Positions 24,410 through 33,003 of a DNA stretch of 59,259 bases are shown piece after piece (positions within the stretch are counted from its first letter, which is position 1; each line of letters starts with the position of its first letter). The translations under genes were made by a program, and so were the position numbers. The notes beneath the pieces are model-generated. The model did no database searches and was not told where the DNA came from. It worked only from the letters and a program-made list of their open reading frames with translations. The stretch covers positions 1 through 59,259 of the forward strand of contig QKAR01000019.1 of the NCBI GenBank assembly GCA_003246335.1, written 5' to 3'. Source of the DNA: Spirochaetales bacterium (GTDB lineage Bacteria; Spirochaetota; Spirochaetia; Treponematales; Treponemataceae).

Positions 24410-25399
24410 GTGAAACGTCCGTCCTCCGTCATAGCATGCGTTCTCTTCGCGCTCGTCGCGCTTTCGCCGCTCGCAGCGGCACCGTCCGACGGGCTCCCGC
24501 TGCAAGGCGCCGATCTTTCAATCCGGTTTTTCAATCGGACGGTGTACTATCCCGGAAATTCCTCGTCCGAGCCCATTCTCGTGCAAGTGCTCATCGCGAA
24601 CAACGGGCCGGAGACGATACGATTTAAGCTCGCGGACGATCGCTTTTTCAGCGTCGATTTCTCCGCCGCCGATACGAGAAACCGCATCGTCGATCACACG
24701 GACACCTGGCTTCGCCGCAGAACGACGAATCGTCAGGTTTTTTTCCGCGAATTAAGCGTCGAGCCCGGGGAATCCTACTCCTTTACCGAAAACGTCAAGG
24801 ACTACCTAAAAATCGACAACGCGGGGATCTACGTGCTCGACTGCTCCTTTTTTCCCGAGTTGAAGGAAAAGAGCGAGACCGGCGACGCCTTCGTGCGGTC
24901 AAACCGACTCACGCTTGAGGTAAAGCCTTCCCCGAGCGCGACGGCGACCAGCGTGATGCCCGTTTCCCCGACGACGGCGATCGCCCTGGAGCCGCAGCCC
25001 ATCCCTCCCGATCAAGTGGTAACGTACATCATCACCGCGCGGCAAAAATCCCATTGGGACCAATTCTTCCTCTACTTAGACCTCGACCAAATGATCGTGC
25101 GAGACCCGGCTAAAAGCCGTCGGTATCGAACTGAGTCCGAAAACGGCAGATTCACGATGATCGAAAACTATAAAGCCGAGCTGATGCGCGGCAGCATCGA
25201 TTCCGAAATATCGACTATTCCATCGGACTTCCGCATCGAGCGAACTTCCTATACGGACACGGAAGGCACGGTCACCGTCATCGAATGGTTTGACTACCGC
25301 ACGTTCCGCGAAAAAAAGCGGTACACGTATGACCTAACGTCGAGAAACGGAATTTGGCGCGTTACCGATTATACCGTCGATAACCTCGGCACCGAATGA
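24410..25399 (+). CDS. Exported protein of unknown function, NTF2-like/immunoglobulin-type layout
   Basis: 329 residues from a GTG with AAAAGGGAG eight bases upstream. A signal peptide (SVIACVLFALVALSPLAAA) ends near residue 24. Residues 30-175 look like a beta sandwich with the LVQVLIANNGPETIRFKLAD segment typical of envelope domains that bind or oppose other proteins. A Pro/Thr-rich linker (residues 176-205) leads to a C-terminal alpha/beta domain (ARQKSHWDQFFLYLDLDQMI ... WFDYRTFREKKRYTYD) resembling NTF2-like folds. No family is recognised. It is coupled or close to the pseudo-receiver/PilZ gene that follows. Confidence 0.7.
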   Translation: MKRPSSVIACVLFALVALSPLAAAPSDGLPLQGADLSIRFFNRTVYYPGNSSSEPILVQVLIANNGPETIRFKLADDRFFSVDFSAADTRNRIVDHTDTWLRRRTTNRQVFFRELSVEPGESYSFTENVKDYLKIDNAGIYVLDCSFFPELKEKSETGDAFVRSNRLTLEVKPSPSATATSVMPVSPTTAIALEPQPIPPDQVVTYIITARQKSHWDQFFLYLDLDQMIVRDPAKSRRYRTESENGRFTMIENYKAELMRGSIDSEISTIPSDFRIERTSYTDTEGTVTVIEWFDYRTFREKKRYTYDLTSRNGIWRVTDYTVDNLGTE

Positions 25400-25416
25400 G
25401 GGGGACGAGAAACAGA

Positions 25417-26106
25417 ATGATAGCGATGCTCATTGCCGAAACGGATTACCCGAATTGCGCTATTACGGAATATCTCGAACCGTACGGCTTCGACATCGTT
25501 CGCTATCGGTCGGCGGTAAAGGCCATCGACAACCTCGAGGAAATCAGGCCGAAGGCCGTGATCATTAACGCCGCAGACTTTCCCCGTCACTGGAAAACGA
25601 TCGTTCAATTCGTTCGCTCGGACGCGAATAAAGACTCGGTAATAATCGTCTTACTCATAAACGATCGATTCAGCGGTGATGACGCTGATAAGGCGACTCA
25701 TATCGGCGTCCAGGCTATCGTCAACGAGCGGGAGCTCGGCCACGAGGACGAAAAACGGCTCGTGCAGGTTTTCGCCCGCTATCAGCGTCTCGACGTCGAG
25801 GGGATCGACGATGGCGTTACGCCGGCCGACGCGACGTTCCTTTTCACCAATCCCGTCAGCGACGCGATAGTCACCGGGAAAATCGAAAGCCTTTCCACCC
25901 GTCGACTTATATTCAAGGCAGATTCACCGGCAATGACCGCCGACTTGACCGAAGGCGAAACCGTTGCCCTCTGCTCGCTTAAATTGGGAGAAAGAATCAT
26001 ATCGCCGCAGTGCCGAGTCAGGAAAAACGGATATTGCCTCGATTTTGATATCGTGGAAAGCGACAGCTCGGTGATCGACGCTATCGCGGACTACATTCGC
26101 GCGTGA
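25417..26106 (+). CDS. Pseudo-receiver plus PilZ-domain protein
   Basis: About 229 residues from ATG 25417 with AGGGGGA 11 bases upstream; an in-frame ATG at 25396 overlaps the previous stop and is the alternative. The first 115 residues have a receiver layout (MLIAETDYPN, then KAVIINAADFPRHWKTI and a VIIVLLINDRF strand), but the residue aligned with the phosphorylated Asp appears to be Asn. The second half resembles a PilZ domain (ATFLFTNPVSDAIVTGKIES, LSTRRLIFKADSP, CRVRKNGYCLDFDI), although the RxxxR/DxSxxG c-di-GMP residues are not clearly conserved. A regulatory role without phosphorylation is inferred. Confidence 0.65.
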   Translation: MIAMLIAETDYPNCAITEYLEPYGFDIVRYRSAVKAIDNLEEIRPKAVIINAADFPRHWKTIVQFVRSDANKDSVIIVLLINDRFSGDDADKATHIGVQAIVNERELGHEDEKRLVQVFARYQRLDVEGIDDGVTPADATFLFTNPVSDAIVTGKIESLSTRRLIFKADSPAMTADLTEGETVALCSLKLGERIISPQCRVRKNGYCLDFDIVESDSSVIDAIADYIRA

Positions 26107-26112
26107 GGGGCC

Positions 26113-26421
26113 CTAGCTTCGTAGAAAAATAAACGCGACGAGACCGATAAGCACGGCCAGCGGTATCGCGAACATCCACCAGGGTAAGGGATCGACGTCT
26201 CGTGGGTTTTTGCCTCCGCCTTTTCCGGGGTTTTCGGCGTCGTTCTTAAAAGCGTATCCGCAGACGGGGCAGCCTTTTTTAAAAAGGCGCGCGTCGCCCA
26301 CGTAGCCGCACGAAGGGCATTTTACCGAAGCGAAAAAACGTCCGCAATGCGGACAGATTTTGGCGTTTTGCTCGACTTCCTCGCCGCAGGATTCGCAGAA
26401 AAACTTGGGCTTAACGGGCAC
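26113..26421 (-). CDS. Zinc-ribbon membrane protein
   Basis: 102 residues from a GTG start. Four CxxC pairs form two zinc ribbons (CESCGEE with CPHCGRFF, then CPSCGYVG with CPVCGYAF). A Gly/Lys/Pro-rich linker (residues 63-78) leads to one C-terminal membrane helix (WWMFAIPLAVLIGLVAFIFL), so the ribbons face the cytoplasm. Function unknown. It is the last gene after ileS, the lipoprotein and fmdB, with only six bases to the preceding stop. Confidence 0.75.
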   Translation of the reverse strand: MPVKPKFFCESCGEEVEQNAKICPHCGRFFASVKCPSCGYVGDARLFKKGCPVCGYAFKNDAENPGKGGGKNPRDVDPLPWWMFAIPLAVLIGLVAFIFLRS

Positions 26422-26427
26422 GGCGCC

Positions 26428-26655
26428 TTATTTGTCCGAGCAACCGGAACAAGAGGGCGACGGAGCGGTCGATGCGTGGCCTGAATCGTTTACGTAAAAT
26501 CCCGAACCCTTGAAATTTATACCGATTCCACCGGAAAGGACGCGGCGAACTTTTTTTCCGCATTTGGGGCACGTCTCCACGGGAGCGTCGCTCATTTTTT
26601 GCATCACTTCAAAACCGTTGCCGCATTCATCGCAAGCGTATTCGTACGTAGGCAT
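26428..26655 (-). CDS. FmdB-type zinc-ribbon protein
   Basis: 75 residues. MPTYEYACDECGNGFEVMQK with CPKCGKKVRRVLSGG is the standard FmdB/CxxC_CxxC_SSSS ribbon; the tail ends with a Ser/Cys-rich SCSGCSDK. Such proteins are small cytoplasmic putative regulators. AGAGGA lies eight bases before the ATG. Same operon as ileS and the lipoprotein at 26683. Confidence 0.85.
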   Translation of the reverse strand: MPTYEYACDECGNGFEVMQKMSDAPVETCPKCGKKVRRVLSGGIGINFKGSGFYVNDSGHASTAPSPSCSGCSDK

Positions 26656-26682
26656 ATTGTGATTCCTCTCACCGCTTTTGCG

Positions 26683-27528
26683 TTACTGAAGATTATTCAT
26701 AAAATACGAAAATTTCATGAATTCGGCAAGCCGTTCGGCGGGAATACCCGCAAGCGACAGCGTAACCTCGGTACCGGATGCGGAGAATTCTCCCTGTGGC
26801 GCCGCGAGTCGCGCTAAGGTCAGCACGGCCCGGGCCATTCGTTCGGTCTTTGCGCTCAGGAGCAGCGTCAAGTCGTACGCCTCGCCCGCCGGCGTAAGCG
26901 TCGCCGTCGCCGAATCGATCGGAAGCGTCACCTCCGGCCCCAGGAGAGCCGCGACGAACGGCTCGGGGTTCGGGGAAAAAACGCTGATGGAACCATCATA
27001 CGCCGCGTGCAGCGCGTCGTTGACGAAGGTTTGCGGAACGGCCGGAATATTTGAAGGCGAACGCAGAGTCGTCAGCATTTGCGGAAGCGCGCCATTCGAG
27101 CCAAGCGCGAAGCAGGCGATCCGATTGCCGGGAAGCGCCGCGGCTGCGGAACCATTTTCGTACCAGGCTCCAATCCCCGTTTTTTTTTGCCTCGTCCATC
27201 CCTTCGAGCGAGGAAAGGCGACAGAGGCGAAAGAAGAGGGATACGAGCCCTCGGCGATGGCCCGTAGGCTCCCGTCGGTAAATAGCGCGAGATACGCGAC
27301 ATCAGTCCGGCCGACGATGGCCGATGGATCGCTCGTAAGCGTGGATAAAAAACCCGTTGCGAGTTTTTCGTTCGGCTTTACCGGCACGTAGACGTACGCG
27401 ACGGCGCCGCCGCCAAGAGCCGCGAACGATTGATCCTTGGAAACCGGCGGCAAGGTCGCGCACGCGGTAACGGCTAAAACCGCGAAAGCCGCCATGCCCG
27501 ACCAAGCGGCGCATCGAAACATTTTCAC
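26683..27528 (-). CDS. Putative lipoprotein of unknown function
   Basis: 281 residues from GTG 27528 (AAGGA nine bases upstream) or ATG 27522. Lipobox VTAC is at residues 20-23. The mature protein alternates strands and helices (AYVYVPVKPNEKLATGFLST ... GRTDVAYLALFTDGSLRAIA ... YDLTLLLSAKTERMARAVLT) and resembles periplasmic proteins that share a ferredoxin-like repeat, but I recognise no family. It starts four bases after the ileS stop, so it is transcribed with ileS. Confidence 0.65.
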   Translation of the reverse strand: MKMFRCAAWSGMAAFAVLAVTACATLPPVSKDQSFAALGGGAVAYVYVPVKPNEKLATGFLSTLTSDPSAIVGRTDVAYLALFTDGSLRAIAEGSYPSSFASVAFPRSKGWTRQKKTGIGAWYENGSAAAALPGNRIACFALGSNGALPQMLTTLRSPSNIPAVPQTFVNDALHAAYDGSISVFSPNPEPFVAALLGPEVTLPIDSATATLTPAGEAYDLTLLLSAKTERMARAVLTLARLAAPQGEFSASGTEVTLSLAGIPAERLAEFMKFSYFMNNLQ

Positions 27529-27532
27529 TCGC

Positions 27533-30500
27533 TTATTCCTTTACGAGGTCAACCTTCCACGAAACGTCGCCCGCCTCGATAGTCACGGGCGAGGAGCCTG
27601 CGGGGAAAACGTCCAACCACTCGTGAGAGACGGCCAGGGTCTCGCTCGAAAGGTATTCGCCGAATCGCTCGTGGGCTTTTTTGAGCGTCGAGCGAGCGAC
27701 GTCGTCCATTCCCTCGGCGCCGGAGACGGAGAGCCTAATGCGGTCGGTAACCTCAAGACCGCGCTCTTTGCGCAGGTTTTGAACGCCGCGAACGAGGTCG
27801 CGCACGCAGCCCTCAAGCAAGAGATCCTCGGTAACCTCGGTATCGAGACCGACGGTAAGCGTTCCGTCGTTAATGACGCGCAGGTTCGCCTTTTCGACGC
27901 GGTTAACGATGATTTTGTCCGCGTTAATCTCGACGTGCTTGCCGGCTACGTCGATGCTCAGCGTCGAGCCTTCCAGAATCGATTGGATTTCGGAGGAAGA
28001 AAAGCGCTCGATTTCCGAGGCGGCCTGCTTCATCGCGCCGCCGAGTTCCTTGCCGAGCGTGCGGAAGTTCGCCTTCGCCTGATACTCGACGAGCTCCTCT
28101 TCTTTCTCGTGGAAAATGACTTCCTTCACGTTCAACTCGTCGCGAATGCTTTCTTCCATTTCGAGCAGAACGGCTTTCTCCTCCGGATTTCTCGTGACGA
28201 CCTCGGCGGCCTTTAGCGGCTGGCGCGTCTTGAGATTATATTGGTAGCGGAGACTTCGACCCATGGAAACGGCCTTCTGCACCGTCTCCATCTTAAATTC
28301 GAGTTTAAGGTCCCGCAGCGATTCATCGTACGTCGGATAATCGGCCAAATGAACCGATTCGGCGTCCCCTTCCGCGCGGAGGTTTTGCCATATCGATTCC
28401 GTGACGAACGGCACGACCGGCGCCGCCACGAGGGCGAACTTCTTCAGCGCGCGATAGAGCGTCTCGTACGCGAACGCCTTATCACCGTCGTTTTCGCTTT
28501 TCCAGAATCTTCGGCGCGAGCGCCGGATATACCAGTTATTGAGCTGGTCGATGAAGCCGACGATTGGGTCGATCGCGCGAGAAAGATCGTAGTCGTCGAG
28601 CGCGTCCCCGACTTCCTTAACCATGCGCTCGGTGATCGAGAGGATCCAGCGATCGAGCGGATTCGGGCTTTCAGAGGGCGCGGCGGAGGGACGCTCCACC
28701 GAATCGATGTTCGCGTAGGTGACGTAGAAACTGTAGCTGTTCCACAGGGGGATCAGAATGCCCTTGAGCACGTCGCGAACGCCTTCGTCCGAATACTTTA
28801 AGTCGTCGGCCCGAACGACGGCCGAGTGCATGAGGAACAATCGAAGCGCGTCGGCGCCGAACTCGTTCACGACTTTCGTCGGGTCCGTGTAGTTTCGCAG
28901 GGACTTCGACATTTTCTTCCCGTCCGCAGCGAGGACCAGTCCATTGACGATGCAGGCCTGAAACGCCGGCTTGTCAAAAAGGGCGGCCGCGAGGATCGTA
29001 AGCGTGTAAAACCATCCGCGCGTCTGATCAAGGCCCTCGGAAATAAAGTCGGCCGGAAAATGCTCCTCGAAATACTGTTTGTTCTCGAAGGGGTAATGCT
29101 GTTGGGCGTACGGCATGGAACCGGACTCGAACCAGCAATCGAGCACTTCCTGTATGCGCCGCATCGTACCACCGCATTCGCACGGAATCGTTATCTCGTC
29201 GACGAAGTGCTTATGCAGGTCCTCGGGATACACGCCCGAAAGGGTTTTCAGCTCTTCGCGACTGCCGACGCACAGGGTTTTGCCGCAATCCGGGCATTTC
29301 CAAATGGGAAGCGGGTTTCCCCAATACCGGTTCCGGCTGATGGCCCAATCGCGAGCGCCCTCAAGCCATTTTCCGAATCGACCTTCCTTAATGTGCGCCG
29401 GCTGCCAATAAATTTTCGAGTTCGCGTCGAGCATTTTCGACTTGATTTTATCTACGTCGACGAACCAGCTGCCGACTGCGCGATAAATGAGCGGGCTTGA
29501 GCAACGCCAGCAATGGGGATAGGCGTGGAGAATCTGGTCGCGTTTCACGAGCTTGCCCTCTTTTTTGAGGCGCTCCATGACGTCCTTATCGCAATCTTTC
29601 ACGAACCGGCCCTGATAGTCGGGAACCTCCGCCGTGAACTTGCATTCGGCGTCGACGGGGCAAATCGTGGGAACGCCGGACCCTTTAAAGACCTTGTTGT
29701 CGTCCTCGCCGAAGCCAGGGGCGGTATGCACGATGCCGGTTCCGTCTTCCGTGGTAACGAAATCGCCCAAGAAAGTGCGAAACGCGCCGGGCGTGCCGTC
29801 GGCGTTCGTCGCCAAATTGGCGAAATACGGGAACAATGGCTCATAGGTAATGCCGCGAAGCTCGGCGCCTTTTTTCTTCCAAAGGATTTTGCACGAGCCA
29901 ACGTCCTTGTAATAGCCCTGCAAGCGGGGCTCCGCGAGTAAATATCGCTCGCTTCCGTCCTCGACGAGCACGTAGTCAACATCGGGACCGAGCGTGAGGC
30001 CAAGGTTGCTCGGTAGCGTCCAGGGAGTGGTCGTCCAGGCGAGAAGGAAAGTCGAACCGTCGGCAAGGGAAGCGACGCCTCCCGGAAGCGACGAAAGTGT
30101 TGATTCCGCCTCGCTTCCCGCGACTACGCCGCGAAATTTGAACTTGATCGTTATCGCGGGATCGTGCACGTCCTTATAGCCGCCGAGATTGAGCTCATGA
30201 TTGGAAAGAACGGTCGAGCAGCGCGGACAGTACGGCAGGATATAATGTCCCTCGTACAGCAAGCCCTTTTCCCACAGGCTCTTCATGACCCACCAAATGG
30301 ATTCCATATAGTCGGGATCCATCGTTTTATAGTCATGGTCAAAATCCACCCAGCGGCCCAGGCGCGTGATGGTTTGACGCCACTCGTTCACGTAGCGCAA
30401 AACGCTCGCGCGGCAAGCCTCGTTAAACTGGGCAACGCCGTATTTCTCGATGTCCGTTTTAGAGTTAAGCCCGAGTTCTTTTTCGATGAGATTCTCGACG

Positions 30501-30772
30501 GGAAGCCCGTGACAGTCCCAGCCGAAACGCCGCTCGACTTTCTTTCCCTTCATCGTCTGATAGCGGGGAATGATATCCTTAATCGTGCTCGGGACGAAAT
30601 GGCCAAAATGGGGTAAACCCGTCGCAAAAGGCGGTCCATCGTAAAACACATAGTCGGGAGCGCCCTCCCGATTGGCGATGGATTTTTTGAATATGTCCTT
30701 TTTTTCCCAAAACGCGAGAACTTTTTCCTCTTGCTCGGGGAAATTAACTTTGGGATCAACTGGTTCGTACAT
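27533..30772 (-). CDS. ileS: Isoleucyl-tRNA synthetase, type 2 (eukaryote-like)
   Basis: 1079 residues. The HIGH motif appears as PPFATGLPHFGHFVPSTIKD near residue 45, followed by VERRFGWDCHGLPVE, and KMSKS as GKKMSKSLRNYTDP near residue 600; a CP1 editing domain lies between. The GLPHFGH form and long C-terminal region belong to the eukaryote-like IleS2 type, which tends to resist mupirocin. The ATG at 30772 has GAGGAG about ten bases upstream and begins YEPVDPKVNFPEQEEKVL. Divergent from rex; no T-box leader is seen in the 139-base gap. Confidence 0.95.
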   Translation of the reverse strand: MYEPVDPKVNFPEQEEKVLAFWEKKDIFKKSIANREGAPDYVFYDGPPFATGLPHFGHFVPSTIKDIIPRYQTMKGKKVERRFGWDCHGLPVENLIEKELGLNSKTDIEKYGVAQFNEACRASVLRYVNEWRQTITRLGRWVDFDHDYKTMDPDYMESIWWVMKSLWEKGLLYEGHYILPYCPRCSTVLSNHELNLGGYKDVHDPAITIKFKFRGVVAGSEAESTLSSLPGGVASLADGSTFLLAWTTTPWTLPSNLGLTLGPDVDYVLVEDGSERYLLAEPRLQGYYKDVGSCKILWKKKGAELRGITYEPLFPYFANLATNADGTPGAFRTFLGDFVTTEDGTGIVHTAPGFGEDDNKVFKGSGVPTICPVDAECKFTAEVPDYQGRFVKDCDKDVMERLKKEGKLVKRDQILHAYPHCWRCSSPLIYRAVGSWFVDVDKIKSKMLDANSKIYWQPAHIKEGRFGKWLEGARDWAISRNRYWGNPLPIWKCPDCGKTLCVGSREELKTLSGVYPEDLHKHFVDEITIPCECGGTMRRIQEVLDCWFESGSMPYAQQHYPFENKQYFEEHFPADFISEGLDQTRGWFYTLTILAAALFDKPAFQACIVNGLVLAADGKKMSKSLRNYTDPTKVVNEFGADALRLFLMHSAVVRADDLKYSDEGVRDVLKGILIPLWNSYSFYVTYANIDSVERPSAAPSESPNPLDRWILSITERMVKEVGDALDDYDLSRAIDPIVGFIDQLNNWYIRRSRRRFWKSENDGDKAFAYETLYRALKKFALVAAPVVPFVTESIWQNLRAEGDAESVHLADYPTYDESLRDLKLEFKMETVQKAVSMGRSLRYQYNLKTRQPLKAAEVVTRNPEEKAVLLEMEESIRDELNVKEVIFHEKEEELVEYQAKANFRTLGKELGGAMKQAASEIERFSSSEIQSILEGSTLSIDVAGKHVEINADKIIVNRVEKANLRVINDGTLTVGLDTEVTEDLLLEGCVRDLVRGVQNLRKERGLEVTDRIRLSVSGAEGMDDVARSTLKKAHERFGEYLSSETLAVSHEWLDVFPAGSSPVTIEAGDVSWKVDLVKE

Positions 30773-30852
30773 TGGACACACACTCCTCAACGCGTGGAAT
30801 TTTCCGAAGTATAGTAAATCTTTGTTGTTTCGGCTATAGTATTTCTTTGTTC

Positions 30853-30881
30853 TTGACTTTATGAACCAACCACGGTATCGT
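30853..30881 (+). promoter_or_regulatory. Promoter of rex
   Basis: TTGACT (30853-30858), 17 bases, TATCGT (30876-30881). The rex ATG is 30 bases further, after AAAGGGA. Confidence 0.6.
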
Positions 30882-30911
30882 TAAAAAACACTCGATTCGA
30901 AAGGGATAGTA

Positions 30912-31556
30912 ATGGCAAAACAGAAAATTTCCGCAGTGCCCTCCATTCGGCGCTTGCCATCGTACCTCCATATCATTCGTCAATCGAAAGAAGATGGAAG
31001 CGAATATATATCAGGAACCGTTATAGCCCAAGAACTGCACCTTGAGCCGATTCAGGTCAGAAAGGACCTCGCGATCACGGGCATCGTCGGAAAACCGAAG
31101 AAAGGGTATCCCGTTATCGCGTTAATGGCGGCGATTGAGCACTTTCTCGGTTGGGACGAGGTTCAGCCGGCGGTCTTAATCGGCGCCGGAAACTTAGGAA
31201 CGGCGCTGTCGGGGTATCCCGAATTCCAGTATCACGGACTGCAAATTTGCGCCGCATTCGACCAAGACCCCAGCAAGGTCGGAAAATCGATTCACGGCGT
31301 TCCGGTTTTTTCCTTAGAAACCCTCAAAATCCAGGTTAAGAACCTTGGCGCGTCCATTGCCATCCTCACGCTACCATCTTCGTCCGCGCAAGAGGTAACG
31401 AACAAACTGGTCGAGGCCGGCATTACGGCAATCTGGAATTTCACGAACGTAAAGCTGAACGTGCCGGAAAACGTTATCGTTCAAAAAGAAGACCTCACTT
31501 CCGGCTACGCGATGCTTTGCGTCATGATGAACGCGCGGAAACATGGCGCTTCCTGA
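30912..31556 (+). CDS. rex: Redox-sensing transcriptional repressor Rex
   Basis: 214 residues. The winged-helix half (SIRRLPSYLHIIRQ, then ISGTVIAQELHLEPIQVRKD) is followed by a Rossmann domain with AVLIGAGNLGTALSGY and the C-terminal swap helix. Rex binds operators near fermentation and respiration genes and lets go when NADH rises. I looked for a classic TTGTGAA-type Rex box in its own promoter region and saw none. Overlaps the downstream methyltransferase gene by 14 bases. Confidence 0.93.
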   Translation: MAKQKISAVPSIRRLPSYLHIIRQSKEDGSEYISGTVIAQELHLEPIQVRKDLAITGIVGKPKKGYPVIALMAAIEHFLGWDEVQPAVLIGAGNLGTALSGYPEFQYHGLQICAAFDQDPSKVGKSIHGVPVFSLETLKIQVKNLGASIAILTLPSSSAQEVTNKLVEAGITAIWNFTNVKLNVPENVIVQKEDLTSGYAMLCVMMNARKHGAS

Positions 31557-32601
31557 GGAAAAAATAGCCGATCAGGCGGTTATGCTCGCGAATCGCCTCG
31601 AAAAAACAGCCAAACACTTGCGAAAATGGGCGCGCAGAACGGGCGTTTCCTGTTACCGCCTGTACGACAAGGATATTCCCGAAATCCCCCTCGCGATCGA
31701 CCGATACGAATCGGCTACCGGCGAGGAGATATTCCTGCACATCGCGCTTTACGCCCGACCGTACGATAAGCCAGATGACGAAGAAGAAGCTTGGATGGAC
31801 GAGATGAAGTCAGCGGCGGCCGACGTGCTCGGCATACCGAAAAATCGCGTCTTCACGAAAATCCGCAAACGCCAACGCGGCGAATCCTCGCAATACGAAA
31901 AACTCAGCGATCGCGCGCACGAAGCTTCCATAGTCGTCGCCGAGGGCGGTTCGCGCTTTCTCGTCAATCTTTCGGAATACCTCGATACGGGGCTTTTTCT
32001 CGACCATCGACCCGCGCGCATGCTCGTTCGGGAAGAAGCGAAGGGTAAACGAGTATTAAATCTTTTTTGCTATACCGGGGCGTTTTCCGTCCATGCCGCT
32101 GCCGGCGGGGCCCAATCCGTCACGTCCGTCGACCTTTCGGCGACGTACCTTTCATGGGCGGCGAAGAATCTCGCGCTGAACGGATTTCAGGCGGTGCCGC
32201 CCGACCGGCTTACCGGGCGCGAAACCGACGAAAAATCGCCCTTCCCCTGCGTACGGGATGACGTAAAGTCCTTTCTCGCGCGCGCCAAGAGAGAATCGCG
32301 TCGATGGGATATCATCGTGTGCGACCCGCCGACGTTCTCGAATTCCAAGCGTACCGCCGACACCCTCGACGTAAACCGCGACTGGGTCGATCTTTGCAGG
32401 GATTGCCTTTCCCTCCTCTCCCCCGGAGGAACGCTCTTATTTTCCACGAACTCCCGCTCGCTGAAATTCGACCCCGCGCTCATCGGCGGCGCCGCGTCAA
32501 AACCCGGTATGAAGGTCACGGACCTCTCATCCTGGTCCATACCCGAGGATTTTCGCGATAAAAAAATGCATCGTCTCTGGCGATTTACCGACGAAGACTG
32601 A
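31543..32601 (+). CDS. Class I SAM rRNA methyltransferase (RlmK-like)
   Basis: 352 residues. An N-terminal domain resembling the C-terminal half of RlmKL (ANRLEKTAKHLRKWARRTG, CYRLYDKDIPE) is followed by VNLSEYLDTGLFLDHRPARM, then SAM motif I VLNLFCYTGAFSVHAAAGGA, VTSVDLSATYLSWAAKN, and catalytic DPPTFSNSK. RlmK makes m7G2069 in 23S rRNA; here the RlmL half is absent. Translationally coupled to rex. Followed by a strong terminator shared with rpmE. Confidence 0.85.
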   Translation: MALPEEKIADQAVMLANRLEKTAKHLRKWARRTGVSCYRLYDKDIPEIPLAIDRYESATGEEIFLHIALYARPYDKPDDEEEAWMDEMKSAAADVLGIPKNRVFTKIRKRQRGESSQYEKLSDRAHEASIVVAEGGSRFLVNLSEYLDTGLFLDHRPARMLVREEAKGKRVLNLFCYTGAFSVHAAAGGAQSVTSVDLSATYLSWAAKNLALNGFQAVPPDRLTGRETDEKSPFPCVRDDVKSFLARAKRESRRWDIIVCDPPTFSNSKRTADTLDVNRDWVDLCRDCLSLLSPGGTLLFSTNSRSLKFDPALIGGAASKPGMKVTDLSSWSIPEDFRDKKMHRLWRFTDED

Positions 32602-32607
32602 AAAAAT

Positions 32608-32636
32608 AAAAAACCCGACGCTTTCGCGCCGGGTTT
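32608..32636 (+). terminator. Bidirectional terminator between methyltransferase and rpmE
   Basis: AAAACCCGaCG pairs with CGcCGGGTTTT around a CTTTCG loop, with A runs before and T runs after, so it can serve both converging genes. Confidence 0.8.
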
Positions 32637-32655
32637 TCCCGAAGACGGATAAAAA

Positions 32656-32865
32656 TCAGCTCTCTTTGATGTTATATCGCTTCTTGAAGCGGTCGATACG
32701 ACCAGCGGTGTCGACGAGCTTCTGCTTTCCGGTGAAAAACGGATGGCAAGCGGAGCAAATTTCGACGTTAATGTCCTTTCCGGACGTCGATCGAGTCTCG
32801 ATGACGTTTCCGCATGCGCACTTAATTTTCGCATCGGCGTAAGCGGGATGAATTCCCTCTTTCAT
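32656..32865 (-). CDS. rpmE: 50S ribosomal protein L31 (zinc-binding form)
   Basis: 69 residues: [60 protein letters not shown]. The CAC and CSAC pairs make this the zinc-containing (C+) type, which can be swapped for a zinc-free paralogue under zinc starvation. GGAGG lies six bases before ATG 32865. It lies downstream of rho on the same strand, separated by the structured region at 32886-33000. Confidence 0.95.
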   Translation of the reverse strand: MKEGIHPAYADAKIKCACGNVIETRSTSGKDINVEICSACHPFFTGKQKLVDTAGRIDRFKKRYNIKES

Positions 32866-32885
32866 GGTTTCCTCCAATTCTGGAT

Positions 32886-33000
32886 GGCGCTAATAGACGC
32901 ACCCCGAAACTCGGGGCTCAATGCCGCGTTCTCAAGAACGAAGCAAGGCAGCAACCCGCGCCGCGCGTTTAACGCGCCGCGAACCGGTCTCTTTAGCGCC
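32886..33000 (-). ncRNA. Candidate structured RNA between rho and rpmE (possible L31 leader)
   Basis: GGCGCTAA (32886-32893) pairs perfectly with TTAGCGCC (32993-33000), extended by AGAC (32895-32898) with GTCT (32987-32990). Inside are three hairpins: CCCCGA/TCGGGG (32902-32916), TGCC/GGCA enclosing CGTTC-TCAA-GAACG (32922-32950), and CGCG/CGCG enclosing GCGCGT/ACGCGC (32957-32981). This is a 115-base closed multi-branch structure ending about 20 bases before the rpmE start. No promoter specific to it was found on either strand; the minus orientation is assumed from rho and rpmE. It could regulate rpmE in cis or be a processed RNA. It is not a recognised family. Confidence 0.5.
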
Positions 33001-33003
33001 GAT

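Noticed and set aside
27437-28216. Long open frame opposite ileS
   Set aside because: Same reason: antisense of a strongly conserved synthetase, with no start signal.
30773-30911. T-box or other leader riboswitch upstream of ileS
   Set aside because: The gap holds only the two divergent promoter regions, with no specifier loop or antiterminator, and is too short.
32922-32950. Possible SRP (4.5S) RNA because of the AAGCAAGGCAG stretch
   Set aside because: The 3' internal loop looks alike, but the conserved 5' CAGGU segment and GGAA tetraloop are missing and the outer structure branches, so I left it as an unassigned structured RNA.
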